The notes: generated by a model not told the origin, from the letters alone. Positions 43,496 through 52,629 are shown, numbered from the stretch's first letter. The stretch is DNA of 64,000 bases from Variovorax sp. Sphag1AA (GCF_014192575.1 NZ_JACHYC010000014.1:24596-88595); one strand, 5' to 3'. Translations and numbers: made by a program.

Positions 43496-43619
43496 CGCGT
43501 GATGGTAGCGGCCGCGCCATGCCCGGGTGGCTCCCACGCCTGAAAGCGCCTGTCGCCGACACTCGGGCGCGAAACGGATTGCAGGATACAAACGGATGCC
43601 ATTTCGTGACGACCCCAGG

Positions 43620-44981
43620 ATGTCGAAGATGATGAGAGCGCTCACTCCCCATGCCGCGCGTACGGCGATGTTCGGACCGATGCTGGCGGTCGCCACGCTG
43701 CTCAGTGCTTGCGGCGAGACCGCGAAGCTGCCCACCGAGGCGGGCATCGGCCAGACGCCCGAACTGCCGCCACCGGTCAAGACGATGATCCCCACCATCA
43801 ACATCGCGCCGGCTGTCGGCTGGGCGGACGCAGCCGGCCCGACTGCGCCGGAAGGCTTCGTCGTGACCGCCTTTGCCCGCGGGCTCGACCATCCGCGGAT
43901 GGTCTACACGCTGCCCAACGGCGACGTGCTCGTGGTCGAGAGCAATCGGCCGCCCAAACCCGACAACGGTGAAAGCAAGGGACTCATGGCGAAAGTCCGC
44001 GACAAGGCGATGGACATCGTCCAGAAGCGCGCCGGCGCCGGCGTGCCGAGCGCCAACCGCATCACTCTGCTGCGCGACACCGACGGAGACGGGGTCGCCG
44101 ACGTGCGCAAGGTCTTCATCGACAAGCTGATGTCGCCCTTCGGCGTCGTGCTGGTCGGCAAGGAACTGTTCATTGCCAACGCCGACGCGCTGGTCAAGGT
44201 GCCGTACACCGACGGCGACATCGCCGCCAGTGCGGCGCCGGTCAAGGTCACCGACCTGCCTTCCGGCATCAACCACCACTGGACCAAGCACGTGGTCGCG
44301 AACCGGGACGGCACCAAGCTCTACGTGACGGTCGGTTCCAACAGCAACGTCGGTGAAAACGGGCTGCAGGCCGAGGAAGGGCGCGCGTCGGTTTGGGAGG
44401 TGGATGCGAAGACCGGTCAGAAGCGCCTCTTCGCGAGCGGGCTGCGCAATCCGGTGGCGGTGGACTGGGAGCCGACGACGCAAGCGCTCTGGGCGGTGGT
44501 CAACGAGCGAGACGAACTCGGCAGCGACCTCGTGCCCGACTACCTCACATCGGTGAAGGACGGGGCGTTCTACGGCTGGCCCTGGAGCTACTACGGCAAT
44601 CACGTCGATACCCGCGTGGAGCCGCAGCGCCCCGACATGGTGGCGAAGGCCGTCGTGCCGGACTACGCACTGGGTTCGCACCGTGCGCCGCTTGGCATCG
44701 CCTTCTCGAGCCCGCGGGGCATGCCGCCGCAATTCGCGAGCGGTGCGTTCATCGGAGAACACGGCTCCTGGAATCGCAAGCCGATGGCGGGCTACAAGGT
44801 GGTGTTCGTGCCCTTCGCCAATGGCCGTCCGAGCGGGCAGCCGGTGGATTTCCTGACGGGCTTTCTGTCGGCCGATGAAAAGGCACAAGGTCGGCCGGTT
44901 GGCGTGGCCCTCGACAAGAGCGGCGCGTTGCTGGTCGCCGACGACGTCGGCAATGCAGTCTGGCGCGTCGCCCGCGAGTGA
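43620..44981 (+). CDS. Sorbosone dehydrogenase-family (PQQ-type propeller) lipoprotein
   Basis: The product is 453 residues from ATG 43620, or 450 from ATG 43629, which has better spacing from AGGA. The N-terminus has a lipoprotein signal ending LLSACGE (lipobox with C), so it is anchored in the outer or inner membrane facing the periplasm. The rest is a beta-propeller: FARGLDHPRMVYTLPNGDVLVVE, DGVADVRKVF, NHHWTKHVVANRDGTKLYVTVGS, GLRNPVAVDWEP and GEHGSWNR, all found in soluble glucose/sorbosone dehydrogenases. It may oxidise sugars with PQQ; the substrate is unknown. The gene is alone, with the divergent AlaX gene 124 bp away. Confidence 0.8.
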   Translation: MSKMMRALTPHAARTAMFGPMLAVATLLSACGETAKLPTEAGIGQTPELPPPVKTMIPTINIAPAVGWADAAGPTAPEGFVVTAFARGLDHPRMVYTLPNGDVLVVESNRPPKPDNGESKGLMAKVRDKAMDIVQKRAGAGVPSANRITLLRDTDGDGVADVRKVFIDKLMSPFGVVLVGKELFIANADALVKVPYTDGDIAASAAPVKVTDLPSGINHHWTKHVVANRDGTKLYVTVGSNSNVGENGLQAEEGRASVWEVDAKTGQKRLFASGLRNPVAVDWEPTTQALWAVVNERDELGSDLVPDYLTSVKDGAFYGWPWSYYGNHVDTRVEPQRPDMVAKAVVPDYALGSHRAPLGIAFSSPRGMPPQFASGAFIGEHGSWNRKPMAGYKVVFVPFANGRPSGQPVDFLTGFLSADEKAQGRPVGVALDKSGALLVADDVGNAVWRVARE

Positions 44982-45005
44982 AGCCAGGGCACTAAGATCG
45001 CCCGC

Positions 45006-45824
45006 ATGAATGCCCCCGCCAGCCGCTTCTGGTCCCGACTCACCACGCGCGACTTCGCAGCGCTCGACCCAGCCACGACGGTTGCGGTGCTGCCGCTCGG
45101 CGCGACCGAGCAACATGGTCCGCACCTGCCGCTCTGTGTGGATTCGACGCTGGCAGACGGGATCATCGAAGCGGCGCTGCCGGTATTGCCGGCAGACCTC
45201 CCGGTGCTTTTCCTGCCGACCCAGCAGATCGGGCTGAGCCCCGAGCACGCGCGCTTTCCGGGCACGTTGACTCTTTCTTCAGAGACGCTGATCCGGCTCT
45301 GGAGCGAGATCGGCGCCAGCGTGGCGCGCTCGGGCATCCGGAAACTGGTGCTCTTCAATGCACACGGCGGACATGTCGGCGCGATGGATATCGTCGCGCG
45401 CGAACTGCGCGTTGCGCACGATCTGCTCGTCTACAGCGTGAGCTGGTTCAACCTGCCGCTCGGCGACGCGGGCGCGCAGTTCAGCGCGGACGAACACCGC
45501 TTCGGCGTCCATGCGGGGGAGATGGAAACATCGATGATGCTGGCGCTCGCGCCGGACGAAGTCGCCATGGGGGTCGCGCGCGATTTCGATTCGACCTCCC
45601 GCCAGCGTGCGCGCGACTACGCGATTCTCGGTAATGGCAAGAGCGCCAAGCTGGGCTGGGCGATGGAGGACTACAACCCCGCGGGCGCTGCCGGGAATGC
45701 CGCCGCAGCCACCGCCGAAAAAGGCCGCGCACTGGTCGATGCGGCTGCCAAGCAACTCGCATTGCTGCTTGCCGAGGTCTCGCGCCTGCCGCTTGCGACG
45801 ATCGGCAACACGCCGAATCCCTGA
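45006..45824 (+). CDS. Creatininase-family protein
   Basis: The 272-residue protein has LGATEQHGPHLPL (EQHG metal-binding His/Glu), LFNAHGGHVGAMD (N-A-H-G-G-H) and FGVHAGEMETSMMLAL, which are the three metal-site blocks of creatininase-type amidohydrolases. Members include creatininase, FAPy deamination enzymes (ArfB) and mycofactocin MftE; the substrate cannot be told. A short N-terminal stretch (SRFWSRLTTRDFAALDP) is typical of the family. It starts 24 bp after the sorbosone-type gene, so the two may be one operon. Confidence 0.8.
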   Translation: MNAPASRFWSRLTTRDFAALDPATTVAVLPLGATEQHGPHLPLCVDSTLADGIIEAALPVLPADLPVLFLPTQQIGLSPEHARFPGTLTLSSETLIRLWSEIGASVARSGIRKLVLFNAHGGHVGAMDIVARELRVAHDLLVYSVSWFNLPLGDAGAQFSADEHRFGVHAGEMETSMMLALAPDEVAMGVARDFDSTSRQRARDYAILGNGKSAKLGWAMEDYNPAGAAGNAAAATAEKGRALVDAAAKQLALLLAEVSRLPLATIGNTPNP

Positions 45825-45832
45825 CGCCTTAG

Positions 45833-46459
45833 TCAGCCGGCAGGTGCTGCACCGGTTGGCACCGCGTCACCGATCTTGATCGACCCGTCGGGCCTCTCGC
45901 ACGTGCCGATCAGCAGGCCGCTCGCGATGGCGTGCGCTTTCAATGCGTCGAGCAACTCGTCGCGGCCGGGGGTCGAGGAGAACTCATGCGGTGCGCCGAG
46001 CGCGAAGATCTGGAACGCATAGCGATGCACGCCGTGGCCCGGTGGTGGATCGGGTGGCAGCCAGGCGGTTCGCAGGTAGGAATTGCGGCCGGTGTGGACG
46101 CCCTTCTCATCGTCGTCATCCGACAGCGCACCATCGGGCAGTCCACCATCGACAGCGGGCAGGTCCACTGCGATCGCATGGACCAGCGGATGCGGTGTGG
46201 GCGAATCCGCATCTTCGACCATCAGCACCAGCGAGACTGCGCCGGACGGTATGCCGATCCAGTGCAACGGCGGCGAGCGTCCTTCGCCATCCGCCGTGTA
46301 GCGCGCGGGCAGCGGCCCGTGATCGGCGAACGCCAGGCTGGAAATCTTGATCGATGCCGTTCCCTGACGCAGGCCGATGGTGTTGAAGGCAATCTTCTCC
46401 AGCCCCGCACGCACTTCGTGCAAGGCATGACCGATCGCATCCGGGAGTTTTTCCAGCAT
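45833..46459 (-). CDS. Phosphatidylethanolamine-binding-protein family (YbhB/YbcL)
   Basis: The protein is 208 residues from ATG 46459; the frame is open to 46864 but the extension lies in the divergent promoter region. It contains IKISSLAFADHGPLPARYTADGEGRSPPLHW (opening strands), VLMVEDADSPTPHPLVHAIAVDLP with DADSP and the ligand His, and PGHGVHRYAFQIFAL near the end, all standard for bacterial PEBP. These bind anionic lipids or small phosphates; function in bacteria is unclear. It ends 9 bp from the convergent creatininase gene and is divergent from the GlsB-type gene. Confidence 0.85.
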   Translation of the reverse strand: MLEKLPDAIGHALHEVRAGLEKIAFNTIGLRQGTASIKISSLAFADHGPLPARYTADGEGRSPPLHWIGIPSGAVSLVLMVEDADSPTPHPLVHAIAVDLPAVDGGLPDGALSDDDDEKGVHTGRNSYLRTAWLPPDPPPGHGVHRYAFQIFALGAPHEFSSTPGRDELLDALKAHAIASGLLIGTCERPDGSIKIGDAVPTGAAPAG

Positions 46460-46585
46460 GCTGTTCTTATATAGCGTCGGCGGCCGCTGGGTGTGTAGGA
46501 ACGATTCCTGGGGGCCCGCTATCATCTGGACCGCATCGTTTCGCAACGGCTTGCGCCGTCTTCCTTCCTCTGCCAGGGGCACCGT

Positions 46586-46831
46586 ATGAGCATCGTTTGG
46601 ACCATTCTGATCGGCTTCGTTGCGGGCTTGGTAGCTCGCGCAATCAAACCCGGCGACGACTCGGCGGGCTTCATCGTCACGACGCTGATCGGCATTGCCG
46701 GTTCGCTCGTCGCGACGTACGCCGGGCAGGCCATGGGCTGGTACTCGGCAGGGCAGGGCGCAGGCTTCATCGCCTCGGTGGTCGGCGCAATCGTGCTGCT
46801 TTTCATCTACGGACTGATCAAGCGCAAGTGA
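46586..46831 (+). CDS. GlsB/YeaQ/YmgE-family stress-response membrane protein
   Basis: The 81-residue protein has three hydrophobic helices and the family pattern: WTILIGFVAGLVARAI, GFIVTTLIGIAGSLVAT and GAIVLLFIYGLIKRK. Members are small inner-membrane proteins often induced by stress; the old name transglycosylase-associated protein is not supported by an enzyme domain. The GIY-YIG-like gene follows 20 bp later. Confidence 0.85.
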   Translation: MSIVWTILIGFVAGLVARAIKPGDDSAGFIVTTLIGIAGSLVATYAGQAMGWYSAGQGAGFIASVVGAIVLLFIYGLIKRK

Positions 46832-46850
46832 GATCGCGCCGCTTCGTCGC

Positions 46851-47192
46851 ATGCCAACGCGCAAGACGCGCAGCCGCCATCACCATCACGTCTACGTGAT
46901 CGAACTCGACGACCGCGTGTGGAACGCGGCGCGGTTCCGTCGGGTGAACCCTGACTACAAGCTTGGCATGCCCTTTGTCTACGTCGGAATGACCGGGCTC
47001 GACCCCGACGTGCGATTCGACAAGCACAAGGCCGGCATTCAGGCCAACGCATTCGCGCGTGACTATGGTCTGAGATTGCTGCCGGCGCTCTATGCCATGT
47101 ACAACCCGATGCCCTACGAAGCTGCACGCGAGATGGAGGTCGAGCTCGGCATCGCGCTGCGCGAGGCGGGGTACGGCGTCTGGCAGGGCTAG
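46851..47192 (+). CDS. GIY-YIG-like small protein
   Basis: The 113-residue protein has HHHHVYVIELDD near the start and FVYVGMTGLDPDVRFDKHKAG (about 42-62), the two strands and catalytic Arg/His region of a GIY-YIG domain in VYV/YVG form. EAAREMEVELG supplies a candidate Glu. A basic His-rich N-terminus (RKTRSRHHHH) precedes it. The ribosome site is weak. It may be a stand-alone nuclease or an inactive relative. It has no obvious link with its neighbours, though spacing suggests cotranscription with the GlsB-type gene and perhaps cutA. Confidence 0.65.
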   Translation: MPTRKTRSRHHHHVYVIELDDRVWNAARFRRVNPDYKLGMPFVYVGMTGLDPDVRFDKHKAGIQANAFARDYGLRLLPALYAMYNPMPYEAAREMEVELGIALREAGYGVWQG

Positions 47193-47216
47193 CTCTATTC
47201 ACCCCGGGAGGTGCAC

Positions 47217-47552
47217 ATGGACTCAGGCGTTTGCATCGTGATGACGAGCATCGGCACCGAGGACGAGGCTGACGCGCTCGCGGAGGCGATCGTGGAAGCG
47301 CGGCTCGCCGCATGCGTCCAGGTGCAGCGGGTGCGCAGCCTCTATATCTGGCAGGACGTGCTGCATCGCGAGCCGGAATGGGTGCTCCACATCAAGACGC
47401 TCGATGCGCGATATGGCGCACTCGAAGCCTTCATTCGCGAACGACACAGCTATGAGACGCCCGAAATCGTGCGCGTGCCGATCACCGCGGGTTCTGCCGA
47501 CTACCTGGACTGGCTCAGGGCTGGCAGCACGCCGCGTCGTGCTCAGGAGTAG
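47217..47552 (+). CDS. cutA: Divalent-cation tolerance protein CutA
   Basis: The protein is 111 residues from ATG 47217, preceded by GGGAGG at 5-nt spacing; an in-frame GTG at 47211 is less likely. The trimeric CutA fold shows VMTSIGTEDEADALAEAIVEARLAACVQV (first two strands and helix) and ETPEIVRVPITAGSADYLDWL (the typical end). Its role in copper tolerance is disputed; it binds metal ions. The last 10 bp overlap the convergent phosphatase gene. Confidence 0.9.
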   Translation: MDSGVCIVMTSIGTEDEADALAEAIVEARLAACVQVQRVRSLYIWQDVLHREPEWVLHIKTLDARYGALEAFIRERHSYETPEIVRVPITAGSADYLDWLRAGSTPRRAQE

Positions 47553-48217
47553 GTGACCCAGTTCTCGTACGCCGGCCCGTCGAGATGGGGCAGCGTGTTG
47601 TAGGTCACCAGCATGTGGCGTTTCGGCGTGAACGCGAACTCGGTCACGGCTGAATTTCGCATGCGCAGATTGAGCTCCACTGTCGTCGCCGGACTGGTGC
47701 CGAGGATGTGGCCCACCGCGGTGGAAATCGGACCCCCGCTCGACACCACGAGCACCTTTGCTCCGTGGTGGCGGGCGCGGACATGGTCCAGTGCGCTGGT
47801 CACACCGGCAAGGAAATCCACATAGCTCGGCATGCCGACCGGAGCGGTTCGGCCTTCCATCCACGCATTGAGCCCATCGCGCAGGAGCCGGAAGTGATGC
47901 CTGTACATCTCGGGCGTATCCGCCTTCTCCAGCTTTTCGGGATGGATCGTCGCGATGATGGCTTCGCTGTCGTATTCGTTCAGTCCCGGCCAGGGGAGAA
48001 CATCGTCCCGCGACAGGCCGAGCCCTTCGGCGATGCCCTGCCATGTTTGCCGATGGCGCCGCAAGGTACCGGTGATCACAGCGTCGAACTGCATGCCGCG
48101 CTCGCGCCAGTACTCGCCCAGCCGCACTGACTGCTTGTGGCCCAGCTCGCTTAGCTGGTCGTAGTCGGCAGCGCCGAAGCTGGCCTGTCCGTGACGGACG
48201 AGATAGAGGGTTCCCAT
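47543..48217 (-). CDS. Histidine-phosphatase-family (phosphoglycerate mutase-like) protein
   Basis: The 224-residue protein starts with LYLVRHGQASF, the RHG catalytic motif with the phosphohistidine. SELGHKQSVRLG is the second block, and LVVSSGGPISTAV, with a Ser-Gly-Gly in place of the usual second His motif GHG, is the third. Usually the latter motif reads HGG or SHG and supplies the second catalytic His, so activity may be reduced here. The substrate is not identifiable. It converges on cutA with a 10-bp overlap. Confidence 0.8.
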   Translation of the reverse strand: MGTLYLVRHGQASFGAADYDQLSELGHKQSVRLGEYWRERGMQFDAVITGTLRRHRQTWQGIAEGLGLSRDDVLPWPGLNEYDSEAIIATIHPEKLEKADTPEMYRHHFRLLRDGLNAWMEGRTAPVGMPSYVDFLAGVTSALDHVRARHHGAKVLVVSSGGPISTAVGHILGTSPATTVELNLRMRNSAVTEFAFTPKRHMLVTYNTLPHLDGPAYENWVTYS

Positions 48218-48351
48218 GCGGCGAATTCTGCCAATCGATGCCAGTTTTCCGCGTCACCGCGGTGACCTTTCTTGGTGACCTGCGCCGCGGCGTTGTTCAC
48301 GACTAAGCGAATCGGCTTTGCCTAGTGACAGACCTTTCAGAGAGTTCTGAT

Positions 48352-48374
48352 GGGTCGCCCGGCGACCCCTTTTT
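48352..48374 (+). terminator. Rho-independent terminator within a divergent intergenic region
   Basis: GGGTCGC-CCG-GCGACCC is a perfect 7-bp hairpin followed by CTTTTT. It faces right and lies 103 bp before the DUF1266 gene start, with no gene upstream on that strand for about 130 bp. It must therefore end a small RNA or act on the leader of the DUF1266 gene. Confidence 0.6.
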
Positions 48375-48476
48375 ACGATCCCTTTCACTCGATTCGCGGG
48401 GCTTTCCGGTCTGAATCGAACCGCATTGGGCGATGGCGCCGCCCGCTCCCTTCTTTCAAGAATTCAAGGAACTCCG

Positions 48477-49247
48477 ATGATGGTTCTGCTTGCTCCTGCG
48501 TGGTCTTTCGTGTCGTCGGCCTTCGGTCAATCAAAGCTCGCCGCGCGCGTCGCTCGAGACGTCGAATCTGCTGCGTCCGAGGAAATGTCTCCCGAACTGC
48601 TGTTCGGCTGCTTGCTCAGCGCGAACTTCGCCCTGCTGATGAACGACAACTTCAAACAACTGGCGAGCGCCTTGCCCAGGCAGCGAGTCAAGAAGCTGCT
48701 GGCGGAGCAATGGGGCATCGAGACGCGCGCAGATTGCATTCGAGTCATCGATCAGGCGATGGCGCGGCTTGGAGAGATTTCTCCAGCGGAGATGAAAGCG
48801 GTTGCTGCCTGGCTCGACGAGCGGCATGCAGAGGGCGACGTCGCTCGGCTGGACCGTCTTGTTTCGACCGATGACCTCAGTCATGGCCATCTCAGTGTGC
48901 TGGCATGGGACATCCAGCAACTCGCCTATCTGATCCGCCTTGCGCTCGCGGCGGGTCATGTCTCGCGGAACCATGCGGAAGACGTGCTGGAGAGATTGAC
49001 CATCCGTGCGCGCAAGCACTATGGGTCCTGGCCGGTCTACTCGATGGCAGCGCTGGTCGGCCTTGGCATGCGCAGCTCCATGGAGGTCTTCGAAACGTCG
49101 GCGTGGGATCGGTATTCGCGGACGCATTCCGCTTTCGTGAGCGGTCGGCACTCGCCGATCAAATTTGCGTCGCCGTGGGGCGAAGCTCACAAGGCGGCGC
49201 CGCATCTTGCAGGGGCCCTGCAGCGGGCCACTGTCGCCACCGTCTGA
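48477..49247 (+). CDS. DUF1266-type protein
   Basis: The protein is 256 residues from ATG 48477 (AAGGA about 8 nt upstream). WGIETRADCIRVIDQAMARLG (about 78-98), LAWDIQQLAYLIRLALAAGHVSRNHAEDVL and KHYGSWPVYSMAALVGLGMR follow the order of DUF1266 proteins (WxI...D...R...G..SW). The first 20 residues are hydrophobic and could be a membrane anchor, but the rest is soluble. Function is unknown. The histidine kinase gene starts about 40 bp after its stop. Confidence 0.65.
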   Translation: MMVLLAPAWSFVSSAFGQSKLAARVARDVESAASEEMSPELLFGCLLSANFALLMNDNFKQLASALPRQRVKKLLAEQWGIETRADCIRVIDQAMARLGEISPAEMKAVAAWLDERHAEGDVARLDRLVSTDDLSHGHLSVLAWDIQQLAYLIRLALAAGHVSRNHAEDVLERLTIRARKHYGSWPVYSMAALVGLGMRSSMEVFETSAWDRYSRTHSAFVSGRHSPIKFASPWGEAHKAAPHLAGALQRATVATV

Positions 49248-49286
49248 CGGATCGGGTTTGCACCTGACAGCGCTCGAGGTTCATCC

Positions 49287-51974
49287 GTGCCGCCGTTCTA
49301 CTCGTCCAATTCCGTGGGGAGCTTTCGCCCACGCGAGGCGTCCGCCGGTCCTTTGCGACGTGTGCTCGATGGCGGAATCTTCGCGACCCTCCTGACCTGC
49401 CTTCTCGGCGTCGCGAGCTATCTGTTCGGACGACCGATGGCGATCGTGCTGAGCTGGCATTGGGCAGCGCTGATCTCCGTCGGCATCGTTGCGTTGGCGG
49501 TGTTGCGGTTCAAGAGTTCGCTGCGGGCGCAGCGGCGGAGCGACGCACTCAATGCCATCCTCGACGCGGTTCCGCATGCGTTGTTCGTCAAGGACTCCCA
49601 ACTTCGCTACAAGGCCTTGAACGCAGAGTTCGAGCGCATGTTTCGTGTCGACTCCGAGCGCGTCATCGGCAGGCGCGATCAGGACATCTTCGGCCCCGAG
49701 CATTCCGAGCGAAGCGCCTCGCAGGACGGAGAGCTGATGGTCTCGCGCGTCGCGAGCACCTACGACGACGAGATTTCGATCGACGGCGTCCCGCACAACT
49801 TTCAGTCTCGCAAGCAGCCCATCTTCGATCAACGGGGCCGGTTTCTGGGGCTGGTCGGAGTTTCGGTCGACGTCACTGCGGAGTTGCGTGTCCGGCGCCA
49901 ACTGGAGCAATCCCGCGCCGATCTGGAGCTTGCGCTGAGCATTGGTGGGCTGGGTGTCTGGCGCTCGGTTACGCGCCTGCGCACGCATGACGGCCTGAAC
50001 AATCCGGCGTTTCTGGATTCGGCCATTCATGCGGACCGCCGCATGCGCGAGATCTGCGGGTTTGATGACGACGAGTCGGTGACCTATCGGCAGTTGTTCA
50101 TGCGCGTCCATCCGCAGGACCGTCCGCCTGTTGCCGCGCGGCTGCAGGAGGTGTATCGCCAACGGCGCGGCGCCTATCGGAAGCAGTTCCGCATCTGCAC
50201 GCCTGATGGCGGGGAACGCACGCTGGAAGTTCGCGGCAGTTTGTCCGTGCGCAACGATGCGGCCGTTCAGGGGGCCATCGTCTCTTTCATTGGCATCGCC
50301 AAGGACATCACCGACGAGGAAGCACTCAAGGCGAACCTTGTGACCAAGGCCGAGGAGGCACGCTCGGCGGTGGATGCCAAGGCCCACTTCCTGGCCATGA
50401 TGAGCCACGAGGTGCGCACCCCGTTGAACGGCGTGCTCGGCATGATCGATCTCGTGCTGGACACGCCCCTGGACGACGACCAGCGCACCATGCTCGGGCG
50501 CTGCCGTGAGTCGTCCGTGTCGCTGCTGACCATCATCAACGACATCCTGGACTTCTCCAAGATCGAGGCGCGCATGCTGGACATCGAGAGCCGGCCGCTG
50601 GCGCTGGCCGGCCTCGTGGAGGATGTCTGCGCCACCTTCGGCGCGGAGACCGCGCGCAAGGCCATCGGGCTGAGTTTTCACGTCGATCCGGCCATCCCGC
50701 AGTTCGTGGTGGGCGATTCGGTGCGACTGCGCCAGGTGCTCACCAACCTGATCGGCAACGCCATCAAGTTCACCCAGCAGGGCAGCGTGCGGGTGGAGGT
50801 GCTGCGCACCGACAAGGGCGAGCTCGAACTGGCCGTGCAGGACACCGGCATCGGCATCGATCCGCGGGCGGTCAGGACGCTCTTCGAGCCCTTCCGCCAA
50901 GCCGACATCGCCACCACCCGGCGCTATGGCGGCACGGGGCTGGGGCTGACCATCGTCAAGCAGCTGGTGGAGCTGATGCACGGCAGCGTGCGCTGCGAGA
51001 GCGCACTCGGCGCGGGCAGCCGCTTCATCGTGACCCTGCCGCTGCGGCCGTGGGTGCCCAGCGTGGGCTCGGCGCCCGGGCGCAGCGCGCCGCACCGGCT
51101 GGCCATCGACGCGGCGGTGAGACAACCGGTGGCCAAGCCATCGTCCGAACCCAGCCAGGCTGGCCAGGGCCAGCGGGTGCTGCTGGCCGAGGACCACCCG
51201 ATCAACCGCGAAGTGCTCACCCGGCAGCTGCACAAGCTGGGCTACGCCTGCGACTGCGCCGAGGACGGACAGCAGGCCTGGGAGATGCTCGAGGCGCAGC
51301 CAGCGCCCGGGGGCGACTACGCCCTGCTGCTGACGGACTGCCACATGCCGCGGCTGGATGGCTACGAGCTGACGCGGCGACTTCGGGAGCGCGAGCGAGA
51401 GCGGGGTCTGCCGAGGCTGCCGATCGTGGCGCTGACGGCCAATGCGCTGCAGGGCGAAGCCGAGCGCTGTCTGGCGCTGGGGATGGATGCGTATCTCTCG
51501 AAGCCACTGCAGTTGGGGGATCTGCGCGAGGCGCTGTCCAAGGTGCTCCAGAGGGGTGTGGAGACGGACGAAGAGAAGGGTGCGGTGCAGGCTGCTGCGG
51601 CCTCCACCGCGCCGCGCTATGCCCGGCTCATGCAGCTATGCGATGGCGACCCGGCCAAGGTCGCAAAACTCGTGGCAGTCTTCGTGGCAGCGACCGAGAA
51701 GGACATGCAGGCGATGGAACGGGCCGCTGATGCTGCCAACCACACGGTCCTGCGCCAGCTTGCGCATCGCATGAGTTCGGCCTGCCATCAGCTGGACGAG
51801 GACGAGGCGGTGCGTGCGTTCAAGGCCGTGGAGGACAGCGATTCCGACGAGACCTCGCTCGCGCTGTACCCGACTGCTCGCGCCGAAGTCGCCTCTGTCA
51901 TGCAGCGGGCGACGGCATTCACTGGTTCTCGGCCCGGTCAAGAAATCAGATTGTTTTCACGCGCGAAGGCGTAG
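49287..51974 (+). CDS. Hybrid sensor histidine kinase (BvgS/EvgS-type phosphorelay)
   Basis: The protein is 895 residues from GTG 49287 (GAGGT 6 nt upstream). Two membrane helices lie at about 30-72 with almost no periplasmic loop, then two PAS domains (about 85-200 and 205-345). The kinase core follows: H374 in SHEVRTPLNG, NLIGNAIKFT (N box), DTGIGI (G1) and GGTGLGLTI (G2). A receiver domain (about 630-755) has phospho-acceptor D684 in TDCHMP and a C-terminal HPt domain has H827 (QLAHRMSSA). The His-Asp-His relay would end on a separate regulator, very probably the NarL-type protein encoded convergently at 51938. The signal is unknown, likely cytoplasmic. Confidence 0.9.
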   Translation: MPPFYSSNSVGSFRPREASAGPLRRVLDGGIFATLLTCLLGVASYLFGRPMAIVLSWHWAALISVGIVALAVLRFKSSLRAQRRSDALNAILDAVPHALFVKDSQLRYKALNAEFERMFRVDSERVIGRRDQDIFGPEHSERSASQDGELMVSRVASTYDDEISIDGVPHNFQSRKQPIFDQRGRFLGLVGVSVDVTAELRVRRQLEQSRADLELALSIGGLGVWRSVTRLRTHDGLNNPAFLDSAIHADRRMREICGFDDDESVTYRQLFMRVHPQDRPPVAARLQEVYRQRRGAYRKQFRICTPDGGERTLEVRGSLSVRNDAAVQGAIVSFIGIAKDITDEEALKANLVTKAEEARSAVDAKAHFLAMMSHEVRTPLNGVLGMIDLVLDTPLDDDQRTMLGRCRESSVSLLTIINDILDFSKIEARMLDIESRPLALAGLVEDVCATFGAETARKAIGLSFHVDPAIPQFVVGDSVRLRQVLTNLIGNAIKFTQQGSVRVEVLRTDKGELELAVQDTGIGIDPRAVRTLFEPFRQADIATTRRYGGTGLGLTIVKQLVELMHGSVRCESALGAGSRFIVTLPLRPWVPSVGSAPGRSAPHRLAIDAAVRQPVAKPSSEPSQAGQGQRVLLAEDHPINREVLTRQLHKLGYACDCAEDGQQAWEMLEAQPAPGGDYALLLTDCHMPRLDGYELTRRLRERERERGLPRLPIVALTANALQGEAERCLALGMDAYLSKPLQLGDLREALSKVLQRGVETDEEKGAVQAAAASTAPRYARLMQLCDGDPAKVAKLVAVFVAATEKDMQAMERAADAANHTVLRQLAHRMSSACHQLDEDEAVRAFKAVEDSDSDETSLALYPTARAEVASVMQRATAFTGSRPGQEIRLFSRAKA

Positions 51975-52579
51975 ATCTCCAGATCGCTCTTGAGGCCAAG
52001 CTTGTTCATCGCATCGGTCTTTTGACGACTCACCGTCTTGATGCTGCGTGACAGGCGATCGGCGATCGCGGACACAGTCATCCCGGACGCGAAAAGGCGA
52101 AGCACTTCGATCTCCCGCGGCGACAGGCGCGCAACCGTGCCGGCTTCGGAATTGAACTGGCTTTGAAGAAGGCTCTGTTTGAAGGTCGTGCTGACGTAAT
52201 CCCGTCCTTGGCTCACTGCCTGGATCGCGACCGAAATTTCGGCCATGCCCGCTGACTTGTCGATCAGGCCGCGCACACCGGTGGCGAGGATCGCGCCGAT
52301 CACGCCAACATTGCCCACCATCGTCAAGACGATCACGGGCAATTCAGGGTAGAGACGACGGATGCGCTGAAGCAGGCCGAGGCCATCGGCCTCTTGGCCC
52401 CCCGGCATCGAGAAATCAGTAATGAGCAGGTCGGTGGGCGTGTCGCGCAACATCGCCAGAAGCGCTTCCGGCGAATCGGCTTCGCCGACGATCGAGATGT
52501 TCATTGCGCTTTCAAGCACCATGCGCACGCCGGCCCGGATGATGGGGTGGTCGTCAGCGATGATGACGCGCTTATTCAT
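51938..52579 (-). CDS. NarL/FixJ-family response regulator
   Basis: The protein is 213 residues from ATG 52579. The receiver domain has DD at 9-10, phospho-acceptor D55 (ITDFSMPGG) and K108 region LIDKSAG. The LuxR-type HTH at about 150-205 reads LSPREIEVLRLFASGMTVSAIADRLSRSIKTVSRQK. It is like BvgA, EvgA and RcsB, which take phosphate from hybrid kinases with HPt domains. Its 3' end overlaps the convergent kinase gene by 37 bp, and it is the likely final acceptor. The leader holds a 9-bp perfect hairpin and a second dyad, possible sites of autoregulation. Confidence 0.9.
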   Translation of the reverse strand: MNKRVIIADDHPIIRAGVRMVLESAMNISIVGEADSPEALLAMLRDTPTDLLITDFSMPGGQEADGLGLLQRIRRLYPELPVIVLTMVGNVGVIGAILATGVRGLIDKSAGMAEISVAIQAVSQGRDYVSTTFKQSLLQSQFNSEAGTVARLSPREIEVLRLFASGMTVSAIADRLSRSIKTVSRQKTDAMNKLGLKSDLEIYAFARENNLIS

Positions 52580-52606
52580 GCAATCAAACCGTTCTTGAAG
52601 ACTATG

Positions 52607-52629
52607 GTGCCCCTCGGCATGAGGGGCAC
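52607..52629 (-). promoter_or_regulatory. Strong hairpin in the leader of the response regulator
   Basis: GTGCCCCTC and GAGGGGCAC are perfect 9-bp arms around a 5-nt loop, 28 bp ahead of the regulator's start codon. No T-tract follows. It may stabilise the mRNA or tune its translation. Confidence 0.45.
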
